From: an uncultured Spirochaetales bacterium
GTDB taxonomy: Bacteria > Spirochaetota > Spirochaetia > Sphaerochaetales > Sphaerochaetaceae
Reading direction: 5' to 3'
DNA length: 16,001 bases
Assembly (NCBI GenBank): GCA_945947045.1
Contig: CAMEXG010000025.1
Coordinates: 1 to 16,001 of the forward strand
This document shows, piece after piece, positions 8,023-16,001 of the stretch; positions within the stretch are counted from its first letter, which is position 1, and each line of letters begins with the position of its first letter. A model generated the notes under the pieces. It was not told the DNA's origin and searched no databases. It saw only the letters and a program-made list of their open reading frames with translations. A program made the position numbers and the translations under genes.

Positions 8023-8922
8023 ATGAAAGGAAAAAATTTAAAAAATAATAAATCATTAGAGTATCGATTATTTCCGTATTTAATGGTTTTACCCAATTTT
8101 CTCATTTTTCTTGTATTTATAATCATTCCATTTTTTTATGGAACCATAATTTCTTTTGCTGATTGGAAAGGAATCGGTAAAATTAATTTTATTGGTTTAG
8201 GAAACTATTTTGAACTGTTCTCTGATTCAGGTTTTTGGGATTCCCTTCTAAGAACCACAAAGTTTGCACTTTGCAGCTTGCCGTTTATAATAATTCTTCC
8301 TTTGTTTTTTGCTGTAATGCTAACCAAGAATCTAAAAGGGAAATATATTTTTAGAACAATTTTTTATTGGCCTTCAATGATTTCATATATAGTTGTCGGT
8401 ATCGCTTTCCGTTTTATTTTTGGTGATTCAACAGGAGTAATAAACTATCTTCTTCAATTGTTCGGTTTGCCAAAGTTTAGCGTAATGACCAACACGACAG
8501 GAGCTTTCTGGATTCTAATACTAGCGAATCTCTGGTTTTCAACAGGGTCAACAATGGTGATCTTTATGTCTGGCATTACAAATATCTCTCCTACGTATTA
8601 CGAAGCTGCAGAGGTTGATGGTGCTACTAGTCGACAACAATTTTTTAAAATAACACTGCCACTTTTAAAACCAACATTATTTCTTGTACTTATTCTATCT
8701 CTGATTGGACTGTTTAAAGCATATGGAATGGTAATGCAGCTTACTTCAGGTGGACCAGGAGATGCAACGAAATTCGTAGTACAGAACATCTATGACACGG
8801 CTTTTAAGAGATTTAGGTTAGGATATGCAAGTGCTCAATCATTGGTCACAACTCTTATCCTGGCTATTCTAACAATACTACAGTTTAAAGCAAACAAAGG
8901 AGGAGAAGTAAATGACAAATAA
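8023..8922 (+). CDS. CUT1 sugar ABC transporter permease (MalF/UgpA-like)
   Basis: This 299-residue inner-membrane protein has about six hydrophobic segments, the first at about 18-42 (PYLMVLPNFLIFLVFIIIPF). The cytoplasmic EAA loop YYEAAEVDGATSRQQFFKIT followed by LPLLKP contacts the ATPase subunit and is the family hallmark. LTSGGPGDAT before the last helix is typical of MalF/UgpA-type subunits. The start at 8023 has only a weak ribosome site (GGAA about eight bases upstream), which with the preceding hairpin suggests lower expression than the binding protein. It overlaps the second permease by 11 bases. With that partner it forms the membrane channel for the sugar. No ATPase gene is present in the window, as is usual where a shared MsmX/MsiK-type ATPase serves several importers. 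Confidence 0.93.
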   Translation: MKGKNLKNNKSLEYRLFPYLMVLPNFLIFLVFIIIPFFYGTIISFADWKGIGKINFIGLGNYFELFSDSGFWDSLLRTTKFALCSLPFIIILPLFFAVMLTKNLKGKYIFRTIFYWPSMISYIVVGIAFRFIFGDSTGVINYLLQLFGLPKFSVMTNTTGAFWILILANLWFSTGSTMVIFMSGITNISPTYYEAAEVDGATSRQQFFKITLPLLKPTLFLVLILSLIGLFKAYGMVMQLTSGGPGDATKFVVQNIYDTAFKRFRLGYASAQSLVTTLILAILTILQFKANKGGEVNDK

Positions 8923-9748
8923 AATAAAGAAAAGAAAAAAGGTTTCCGTATTTGCATATTTAGTTCTTATAGCTTTTTCTGTTTTATTTCTTTTTCCGAT
9001 TACTTGGCTAATATTATCATCATTTAAAGGTTATATTGAGCTTTTTAAATATCCACCTACTTTGTTGCCAGAGAGTTTTTCGCCTGTAAATTATATTGAT
9101 GCATTTGAAAAGGGTAACTGGTTAAGATACTTCGGCAACACTACTATAGTAACGGTTTTTTCAACTATCCTTTGTGTCTCAATAAGCGTTATGGGAGGAT
9201 ATGCTTTTGCCAAATATAAGTTCAAAGGGGACAATTTTTTGTTTTTGGTTTTTATATCAACCCTTATGTTGCCTTTGGAAGTTTTGATGATTCCTATTTT
9301 CCTTGTGATCAAGAAAGTAGGCTTTTATGATTCTTTGTTAGGTTTGATCATACCGCCTGCCGCCACTCCCTTTGGTATATTTCTTGTTCGCCAGTATTAC
9401 CTTTCGGTTCCTTCCGAATATATGGATTCTGCTCGAATTGACGGTGCTTCTGAGTTTAGAATATTTAGAAGTATTATGCTTCCTGCTGGAAAATCAGTAA
9501 TGTCCTGTTTGGCAATTTTTTCTGCACTTTGGAGATGGAATGACTATCTGTGGCCTCTTTTAGTAATTAGGAATACAGATAAATATACAGTCCAGATTGC
9601 TTTATCAAATTTTTCAGGACAGTACAATGTTGATTGGCAAACAATACTTGCAATGTCTGTTGTTACCATGGTTCCTATGCTTATTGTGTTCTTGATATTC
9701 CAGAAACAAATAATCAATGGAATGTCTATGGCAGGTCTAAAAGAATAA
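8912..9748 (+). CDS. CUT1 sugar ABC transporter permease (MalG/UgpE-like)
   Basis: This 278-residue inner-membrane protein has about six hydrophobic segments; the first is at about 13-33 (FAYLVLIAFSVLFLFPITWL). The EAA loop reads YMDSARIDGASEFRIFRSIM then LPAGKS, and LPLEVLMIPIFLVIKKVGFYDSL is characteristic of the MalG-type partner. It ends GMSMAGLKE, the usual C-terminus (NG...GAVKG-like) of this subunit. The ATG at 8912 lies within the last codons of the first permease and has GGAGGAG upstream, so the two are translationally coupled and made in equal amounts. It pairs with that permease to form the translocation pore. The GH31 gene follows after 15 bases. Confidence 0.93.
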   Translation: MTNKIKKRKKVSVFAYLVLIAFSVLFLFPITWLILSSFKGYIELFKYPPTLLPESFSPVNYIDAFEKGNWLRYFGNTTIVTVFSTILCVSISVMGGYAFAKYKFKGDNFLFLVFISTLMLPLEVLMIPIFLVIKKVGFYDSLLGLIIPPAATPFGIFLVRQYYLSVPSEYMDSARIDGASEFRIFRSIMLPAGKSVMSCLAIFSALWRWNDYLWPLLVIRNTDKYTVQIALSNFSGQYNVDWQTILAMSVVTMVPMLIVFLIFQKQIINGMSMAGLKE

Positions 9749-9763
9749 TTAAGGTGGCAAAAT

Positions 9764-12229
9764 ATGAATAAATCAACAGTATCAGGAACAAAATCATCTG
9801 TAACCTTTTCACTACAAAATGGAGAGAAATCAACAATTCGATTTATAACTCCAGATATTTTAAAAGTAGTTTATTCCTTTGATGGTATCTCAGATGGATT
9901 GAACTCTTTTGCTGTTGTCTCTTCAAACGAAGTTAACACTTGTCCAGAAGTTAAAGATGAATTTAATCTACTTCCTCCAGTGTATTTTTCAGCAAAATAT
10001 GAGGAGAATGAAATAATATTATTGGGAAATAATCTCAAAGTTGAAGTAAGTACAGACTTTTTTTCGGTAAGAGTATTCAATAAATCTGGTCGCATAATTC
10101 ACGAAGATATTCCGGAAATAGGATACTTCCGAGATGACAATAAAAGAATAAACCACACCTTTGCTGTCAACGATTTCCATAAGTATTATGGAACGGGGGA
10201 AAGGACTGGAGAATTAAATAAATATGGTCATACAGTAAAAATGTATTGCTGTGATTCAATAGGGTATGATCCTATACATACAGATCCTCTATACAAACAT
10301 ATACCTTTCTTTACTAAAGTTTCTGATGACAACAAATGCTATTGTGGTATTTTCTATGATAATACTACGGAGGGGCAAATAAACTTTGGACAGTCAAGGA
10401 GTGGATATTGGCCTCCATTTTGTAGAGCAACCTTCGATTCAGGAAGAATAGAGTATTATATCATCTCTGGCTCTTCTTTTTCGGAAGTCCTGAATAATTA
10501 TACTTTATTAACAGGAAGACAGAGGCTTGTCCCATACTATGCGATGGGATACATGGCTTCAACTATGTACTATACAGAGCAAGCAAAGGATTGTGATAAA
10601 GGAATAGAACATTTTGTTGAGCAATGCGAAAAGTATGACATCCCCGTTGATTGTTTTCATATGTCCTCTGGCTATACTGTCGAAAACGGAAAACGATGTG
10701 TTTTTAATTGGAATAAAAAAAGATTTCCTGAACCAGAAGAATTCTTTAAATGGATGAATAAACAGAAAGTATTTGTTTCTCCAAATATCAAGCCTGCAAT
10801 GTTGACTGTACACCCACTTTATGAAGAGTTCAAAAAGAGAAAAGCCTTTATTATCAATGGAGATACAGGCGAGCCGCAGCTATTTAGATATTGGGGTGGT
10901 CTTGCTTCATTCATTGACTTTTTGTCAGAAGAGGGTAGAACTGCTTGGAAGGATTACTTGAAAAAAGAACTTCTAGAAAAAGGGGCTAAGGCCATTTGGG
11001 ATGATAATAATGAGTACGAAATCGATAAGATAAACTCGTTTTGCAATGATGGGAGAAATGCAAAAGAAAATAAGCCTGTATTTGCAAATATCATGGCAAA
11101 ATGTGCCATTGAAGCGTATGAGGAATTAGGATCTCTTCGTCCCTATATTCTTTCTAGATCTGGATATGCAGGAATACAGCGATATGCGCAAACATGGGCA
11201 GGAGATAACAGTACTTCATGGGAAAGTTTAAAGTATAACGTATTAACTATTATGGGAATGGGATTATCCGGAGTATCAAATCAAGGATGTGATATTGGAG
11301 GGTTCCAAGGTCCTGCTCCAGACTCGGAGTTGTTTGTGCGGTGGGTGGAAAATGGTATTTTTCAACCTCGATTCTCGATACACAGTTGCAATACAGATAA
11401 TACTGTGACACAACCGTGGAGTTTTAGTGGATACACAGATTATGTAAGATCGGCAATAAAACTGAGGAACAGTCTGTCGCTATACTTATACTCATGTCTG
11501 AGAGAGAGTAATAAGCGTGGAACACCGGTAATGAGACCGTTGTTCTATGATTTCCCTGATGACAATGAATCTTGGTTACATGATTTCCAATTTATGTATG
11601 GACCATCTTTGATGGTAGCAAATGTATTTGAGAAAGGGGCTGTTACAAAAAAAGTATATTTCCCAAAAGGATGTGATTGGTATGATTACCATTCATTTAA
11701 GAGATACCCTGGTGGAACTGAATCGGAGGTTGATGCTCCTCTAGGGAGAATTCCAATTTTCATAAGGACTGGAGGAATATTGCCAAGAATAAATAGTTGC
11801 CCTAGAAACGAGATTATTAATACAAAGAAGGTGTCTTTGATAGCAGATGTTTCAACTGGTTCAACTTTTTGTTTATATCAAGATGATGGTATAACTGAAC
11901 AATATAGAGATGGTGCATATTTAGAAACGAGCATAAATGTAGTTCCTCAAACAGATTGTACTCTTTTGGTTTTTAAGAAAGACGGAAACATGAACGAAAT
12001 AACGGAAGAGATAGAACTTATTCTCTTGGGATCCGACATCGCTCCACTTTCAGTAACGATCGGGGACAAAACACTTTCTCCTGTATTAGATGACATTGAT
12101 TACATTAAAAATAGTAACTCATTCTATTATGATCTTGGGAAAAAATGCACATATATCAGATATGAGCAAACTAGTGATAATTATTCTGTAAGAGTAGATT
12201 ATTCTATCCATGATTTAATTGATATGTAG
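9764..12229 (+). CDS. Glycoside hydrolase family 31 enzyme (alpha-glucosidase/alpha-xylosidase class)
   Basis: This 821-residue protein has AAGGTGG seven bases before its ATG. An N-terminal beta-sandwich (about 1-240) includes YYGTGERTGELNKYGHTVKM, the GH31 entry motif. The (beta/alpha)8 barrel (about 250-580) follows; the nucleophile region is IWDDNNEYE, a variant of the usual W-x-D-M-N-E, with D414 as nucleophile, and D481 in TWAGDNSTSW is the acid/base. SNQGCDIGGFQG and NGIFQPRFSIHSCNTDNTV are further family signatures. C-terminal beta domains (about 590-800) include PLGRIPIFIRTGGILP and LYQDDGITEQYRDG. Family members release alpha-linked glucose or xylose from non-reducing ends with retention. 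No signal peptide is present, so it should act in the cytoplasm on imported oligosaccharide. The WDDNNEYE variant suggests a particular GH31 subgroup, and the substrate cannot be fixed. The gene ends in TAG at about the expected family length. Confidence 0.9.
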   Translation: MNKSTVSGTKSSVTFSLQNGEKSTIRFITPDILKVVYSFDGISDGLNSFAVVSSNEVNTCPEVKDEFNLLPPVYFSAKYEENEIILLGNNLKVEVSTDFFSVRVFNKSGRIIHEDIPEIGYFRDDNKRINHTFAVNDFHKYYGTGERTGELNKYGHTVKMYCCDSIGYDPIHTDPLYKHIPFFTKVSDDNKCYCGIFYDNTTEGQINFGQSRSGYWPPFCRATFDSGRIEYYIISGSSFSEVLNNYTLLTGRQRLVPYYAMGYMASTMYYTEQAKDCDKGIEHFVEQCEKYDIPVDCFHMSSGYTVENGKRCVFNWNKKRFPEPEEFFKWMNKQKVFVSPNIKPAMLTVHPLYEEFKKRKAFIINGDTGEPQLFRYWGGLASFIDFLSEEGRTAWKDYLKKELLEKGAKAIWDDNNEYEIDKINSFCNDGRNAKENKPVFANIMAKCAIEAYEELGSLRPYILSRSGYAGIQRYAQTWAGDNSTSWESLKYNVLTIMGMGLSGVSNQGCDIGGFQGPAPDSELFVRWVENGIFQPRFSIHSCNTDNTVTQPWSFSGYTDYVRSAIKLRNSLSLYLYSCLRESNKRGTPVMRPLFYDFPDDNESWLHDFQFMYGPSLMVANVFEKGAVTKKVYFPKGCDWYDYHSFKRYPGGTESEVDAPLGRIPIFIRTGGILPRINSCPRNEIINTKKVSLIADVSTGSTFCLYQDDGITEQYRDGAYLETSINVVPQTDCTLLVFKKDGNMNEITEEIELILLGSDIAPLSVTIGDKTLSPVLDDIDYIKNSNSFYYDLGKKCTYIRYEQTSDNYSVRVDYSIHDLIDM

Positions 12230-12274
12230 TTTTGTTTTCTTCTCATATGCAGAGAGGAACTGCTATTCGAAATC

Positions 12275-12802
12275 ATGTCGCTCATGCTCAGAAAGCAATC
12301 AATCAATAGACAGAGTGACCTTCTATACATTCATCTTGCTTGCCATATGGTGCTTGACCTCCCGATCATATCTCATCAGAAGCGAAGGAGACCAAGCGCC
12401 ATTCGGTATATCAACTATATCCTCTTGTGAATCTATCTGGTTGCGAATCTCTATCTGGCGATGCTATTACGTCCGGAGAGTGTATATCACCACATGGAGC
12501 TGACCCCGTTCTGGCTATATAGAGCCACGTTACATGGAAATGCATCCCTGAAGGAAGAGGTTATCATCAACATCCTGTTATATGTACCGTTGGGGTATCT
12601 CTTGCTCTATGCATTCCCGAAGCTCAATTGGTGGATGGAGATCTTGGCAGACCTCCTGATGCTAGGATTGATGGAAACGATATAGCTTTTCTTCAAACTT
12701 GGTCTATGCGAAGTGGATGATCTCATTTCATACACGTTTGGAACGATGATTGGCATAGGTGCGGATATGGGGTATAAGAGAATAGAATGCTCCAAGCGTT
12801 AA
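12275..12802 (+). pseudogene. VanZ-family membrane protein, broken by TGA and TAG
   Basis: One frame runs from ATG 12275 to TAA 12800-12802, interrupted by TGA (12428-12430) and TAG (12683-12685). Around the TGA it reads YINYILL, stop, IYLVANLYLAMLLRPESVYH, which looks like the first membrane helix. Then come TPFWLYRATLHG, a second helix VIINILLYVPLGYLLLYAFP (the NI...FIPLG signature of VanZ), a third helix, and ETI, stop, LFFKLGLCEVDDLISYTFGT. The VanZ family normally has E-x-x-Q followed by G...DDxxxNtxG, so the TAG sits at the conserved glutamine. VanZ-like proteins are small membrane proteins of poorly defined role; some raise teicoplanin resistance. The start is a guess: AGAGAGG lies about 18 bases upstream, and a start nearer the first helix is possible. 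Base composition here is richer in G+C than the sugar locus. Two stops make decay the likeliest reading. Confidence 0.7.
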
Positions 12803-12849
12803 CAAGTCGATGCGGAGGATGATATGCCTATGAAGGTAGGACTAACACG

Positions 12850-14607
12850 ATGAAGCTCACAAGGATTGAAATAAATAACTTCCGCAGTATTAAGCACGCT
12901 GATGTGTTCTTTCCCCAGAATTCTCGAATCATGTGCATAATTGGAGCTGGTGATAGTGGAAAGTCTACCCTGCTTACTGCTATCGAGTGGGTGTTGTGGC
13001 CATCCTGGAGTCTGATTGCGACGGACACAGATTTCTATAATTGCGATACCACTAATCCTATAGAGATTACGGTGTACGTCACAGAGCTTCCGAAAGCGTT
13101 GATAAAAGATGATAAGTTCGGCCTTTATTTGCGTGATTTTGGTAAGGTCTGTAATGGAGGAGATGATGAGCCAACAGATACTGGCATAACGATTCTTACT
13201 ATCCAGCTAATTATCGACGATACGTTAGAGCCTAAGTGGAATGTGATTACTGACCGCACAGATCCGAAACCAATCAGTCAGAAGGAACGGCGTCTGCTTT
13301 CACCCGGTATGGTTGGATCTGATCACGAGAAAGACTTTCGGTGGGGCAGAGACTCAATCCTACAGAAATATGCTGATTCTCGTGAAGTTCTTCACAATGC
13401 ATTCACCCAGGCTATGAGAGCGGCAGTGGAAAACACAAACCTGGAAGCATTGGATCAGATGGCCTCGTCTGTGGAAGAAGTTGGCAAGCGATACGGCGTC
13501 GGTTTTAATGGAACAATTCATAATCGACTCTTGATGCAAAATGGTTCGTACTCTACGACTGTTGGTATGTTTGATGATAAGGTCCCGTTTGCACAGAGAG
13601 GTCTTGGTAGCAAACGTCTTCTTTCTATCGGTATGAACGTAGATGCCCGCGATGATGGCACCCTTGTTCTTGTCGATGAAGTGGAGACAGGTCTTGAGCC
13701 GTATCGGATTTCCGCTCTAATCAACCAGTTCAGATCTCAGTTCAAAGATAATGGCCAACTTATCATTACTACTCATTCTCGAAGCGTCGTGTGCGAATGT
13801 GGCGTTAGCGAACTCAGTGTAATTAATAATGATGCTGGAGAGCTCAAACTGCATCGACTCGATAAATTTGAGCAAATAAAGGGTGATATTTAGGGAATCA
13901 TCCGAGGAGAGCCAGATGCGTTTCTGTGTAAACGAATCATTGTCTGCGAAGGTAAGACTGAAATTGGACTGCTGAGATCTTTGGATGAAAAGCTTTATGC
14001 AGATACAGGAACGCGCTTCGCTCATTATGGTGTAGGCACTGCTCTTGGCGGTGGTGGTAACAAATTCTTTTCTCTTGCCTGCCTTCTGAAAACGTGCGGT
14101 TATGACTGCTGTATTCTTATGGATTCAGATGTTGAATGCGAAGAAGCTGAGAAAGAAAGAGTTGAGGAATTGGGAGTCAGAGTCTTTTCCTGGGAAAAAG
14201 GGAATTCTATTGAGGAGCAAATATTCCAGGATTCTTCAATCTCGTGTGTCGAACAATTGATTGCCTATGCGGTAGAGATAAAAGGCATTCAAAGTGTCGA
14301 AGCTCACTTGAACAACGAGTTTAAGGATGAAACTAAGGAATACAGAGTAGAAGATGAAGCAATTGTACTTTGCGGAAATGATAAAGGAGAAGTAAGCATC
14401 GATGTTCTGCGTCGTATTGGTAAAGTCGCAAAGGGTAAAATCAATAAGAAGAACAACAAAATAGTAGGAGCATGGTTTAAAAGAATTGACCGTGGACAAG
14501 ATGTTGGGAACATCGTTTTCTCATCAAAAGAGCAGATTGAAGATATGAGCCATTTCCAGAAAACGATAAATAGCCTTTTAATGTGGGTGACTGATAATGA
14601 AAGATGA
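12850..14607 (+). pseudogene. gajA: GajA-like OLD-family ATPase/TOPRIM nuclease, interrupted by an in-frame TAG
   Basis: The frame covers 585 codons, matching the usual length of Gabija GajA (just under 600), with TAG at 13891-13893 (codon 348). Before the stop lies the ABC-type ATPase: KLTRIEINNFRSIKHADVFF, Walker A IGAGDSGKST (31-40), a signature-like RGLGSKRLLSIG, Walker B LVLVDEVETGLEP with D276-E277, and IITTHSRS. After the stop lies the TOPRIM nuclease: FLCKRIIVCEGKTEIGLLRS with E367, a glycine-rich GTALGGGGNKFF segment, and the metal motif ILMDSDVE with D425 and D427. In Gabija, GajA is a DNA nickase that assembles with GajB. The first near-cognate start that looks usable after the stop (TTG 13981) would lose E367, so a restart would not give a complete nuclease. 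The frame overlaps the helicase gene by 11 bases. It is either inactivated or dependent on stop read-through. Confidence 0.8.
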
Positions 14608-16001
14608 GGATATTGCTCGTATCCAGTCCAAACATAATGCAGCGATAATTGCCCCAGCTGGTCATGGGAAGACAGAAATGATTACCGACTTGGTGGATAA
14701 GCTGACAGGAAAGAAGCTGGTTCTCACTCATACGAATGCTGGTGTCTCAGCATTGACGCAAAGACTGGCTAAGAAGAGGGTCAATAAAGAAAAGTATACT
14801 CTTTCCACGATATCATCATTCTGTATGAAGTGGTGCGAAGCATATCCTGCAACTGCTGGAGTTGATCAGACGATGCCGATAACGGATAGTCGATTTTACA
14901 TTGATCAAACTTGCGGCGCAACGAGAATCTTTTCTCATTCTTGGGCAAGAGAAATAATAAAAAATACATATACATGTGTTATTGTTGATGAATATCAGGA
15001 TTGTGTCGTTGAGCAGCATCGAATCTTTTTGGAAATTAACAGAACTGTTCCTGTATATGTCCTTGGAGATCCGTTGCAGTCTATCTTCGGGTGGGCTGGA
15101 AAACCAGTATCATGGACTACCATGGAGTTTGAGAAGGTGTCTGTTGATACGTTGCCTTACAGGTGGGCACGAACAAATGTTAAGCTTGGTCAGTATCTTA
15201 CTGATGTTAGAGCTACGCTGATGCCGTCACTGGAGAAGAAGAGAGTAAGATTATCTACCATCCCGAACGGCACTTTCATTAAAAGAATGTCTCCAGCTGA
15301 AGCTCGTGGTGCCGGAATTCTTAATGAAATGAGTGGATACCAGTCTGCTCTATACATAACAAAATGGCCAAAAACTCAATGCTCATTCTCGCAACAGACA
15401 GGCGGCATATTTCAAAATGATGAGCCTCAGAACTTAAATGACCTTTATCAATATGCTCAGTATCTTGACACCGATGATGGATTAAAAATAGCAGAAACCA
15501 TTTTCTCTTTTATCGAGGAGTGCGCTACACAGGTAAATACTGAACTAGGAAGCTATAGAAAGCATATAATAGACGGGGATTTCAGTTTTGGCAGGATAAC
15601 AAAGCATATCGAGTTTGGTAATAGAATGCTGAAGCTTTATGAGAAGCACGGCTATAACGAAATGTTATCAGTTCTCGAATGGATTAAGTCAAATTCCACT
15701 TTTCGGTTATATCGACGTGAGTTGTTTACAGAACTTATTCGATCGATCCGATTTGCAAGAGATAGAGGGACAACGATTCACGAAGCTGCACAGCAGATAC
15801 GGATGATTCCAAATAACCAAAGCCGGTATTCCAATTTTAAGAAACTCTCATCTAGGGCTGTTTTATCAAAGGGATTAGAATTTGAATGTGTAGCAATCAA
15901 TCTGGAAGAGAACTATACAGCGACAGAAATGTATGTTGCTATGACGCGAGCAATGAAAACCATAATATTTATAACAGATCAGGATTCGGTTTTACTGGAC
16001 G
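14597..16001 (+). CDS. gajB: GajB-like UvrD/PcrA-type helicase, partial at right edge
   Basis: The frame is open from ATG 14597 to the end of the window (468 codons, no stop seen) and overlaps the nuclease gene by 11 bases. It carries superfamily 1 helicase motifs in order: Walker A APAGHGKT (19-26), VLTHTNAGVSAL (motif Ia-like), Walker B VIVDEYQD with D131-E132, motif III VLGDPLQSIFGWAG with D158 and Q161, LPYRWAR (motif IV-like), SKGLEFECVAI (motif V), and YVAMTRAMKTIIF (motif VI) with R451. GajB proteins are about 500 residues, so only the last few dozen are probably missing. In Gabija, GajB senses DNA ends or products of GajA and burns nucleotides, contributing to abortive defence. Pairing with an OLD-TOPRIM nuclease is the defining layout. 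Unlike its partner the frame is intact. A stand-alone repair helicase is the alternative, made unlikely by the overlap. Confidence 0.82.
   Translation, partial: MKDEDIARIQSKHNAAIIAPAGHGKTEMITDLVDKLTGKKLVLTHTNAGVSALTQRLAKKRVNKEKYTLSTISSFCMKWCEAYPATAGVDQTMPITDSRFYIDQTCGATRIFSHSWAREIIKNTYTCVIVDEYQDCVVEQHRIFLEINRTVPVYVLGDPLQSIFGWAGKPVSWTTMEFEKVSVDTLPYRWARTNVKLGQYLTDVRATLMPSLEKKRVRLSTIPNGTFIKRMSPAEARGAGILNEMSGYQSALYITKWPKTQCSFSQQTGGIFQNDEPQNLNDLYQYAQYLDTDDGLKIAETIFSFIEECATQVNTELGSYRKHIIDGDFSFGRITKHIEFGNRMLKLYEKHGYNEMLSVLEWIKSNSTFRLYRRELFTELIRSIRFARDRGTTIHEAAQQIRMIPNNQSRYSNFKKLSSRAVLSKGLEFECVAINLEENYTATEMYVAMTRAMKTIIFITDQDSVLLD

Noticed and set aside
12219..12503. A 94-codon plus-strand frame between GH31 and VanZ
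   Set aside because: It overlaps the VanZ frame in another phase, has no ribosome site, and is rich in Ser/Cys/Arg as expected of an out-of-frame reading.
14021..14030. Ten-base match to the first ten bases of the window (GCTCATTATG)
   Set aside because: Too short to be an attachment site; expected by chance in a window of this size once many words are compared.
1..16001. Whole-genome reassignment of TAG to glutamine
   Set aside because: Two genes end in TAG at sensible lengths, the intact long genes contain no TAG, and the other interruptions are TAA and TGA; suppression at low level or decay fits better. Kept only as a testable question.
1..16001. CRISPR arrays, tRNA or rRNA genes, insertion sequences
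   Set aside because: I saw no regularly spaced repeats, no cloverleaf or rRNA-like stretch, and no transposase motifs or paired terminal repeats by eye.

Overview
The window looks like a chromosomal segment of a host- or gut-associated spirochaete, probably Sphaerochaeta/Treponema-like. The clearest hint is the exported sugar-binding protein, whose signal peptide ends in VFA followed by NGSAE, a style I associate with that group. The taxonomic call is an inference; there is no rRNA or housekeeping gene to test it.

Layout. Positions 1-1621 hold accessory genes: a minus-strand gene running off the left edge and broken by an in-frame TAA, a divergent gene for a putative winged-helix regulator, and a small 84-residue protein resembling the N-terminal domain of 'virulence-related' proteins of mobile elements. 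Positions 1622-2287 have no convincing gene, but end in a plausible promoter and a small hairpin. Positions 2288-12229 form one co-directional carbohydrate-utilisation locus: a CE15-type glucuronoyl esterase without signal peptide, a YesM-type sensor kinase, a YesN-type AraC response regulator, a sugar-binding protein, two CUT1 permeases and a GH31 glycosidase. No transport ATPase is encoded here. Positions 12230-16001 are visibly richer in G+C and hold a decayed VanZ-family gene followed by a two-gene Gabija-type anti-phage module: an OLD-family ATPase/TOPRIM nuclease (GajA-like) and a UvrD-like helicase (GajB-like) that runs off the right edge.

How the genes work together. The kinase/regulator pair would sense a sugar and activate the transporter operon. 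The binding protein and permeases would import an oligosaccharide using a shared ATPase encoded elsewhere. The esterase and GH31 enzyme, both apparently cytoplasmic, would process the imported molecule. The last two genes form a separate defence module.

The most striking property is the number of otherwise intact frames broken by a single stop codon with homologous sequence continuing in the same frame. These are TAA in the left-edge gene, TAG in the sensor kinase, TGA and TAG in the VanZ gene, and TAG in the GajA-like nuclease. In VanZ the TAG falls where the family normally has a conserved glutamine. Simple nonsense decay is the default explanation. Natural stop suppression or programmed read-through is possible, but global reassignment of TAG is argued against because two genes end naturally in TAG and the long intact genes contain none.
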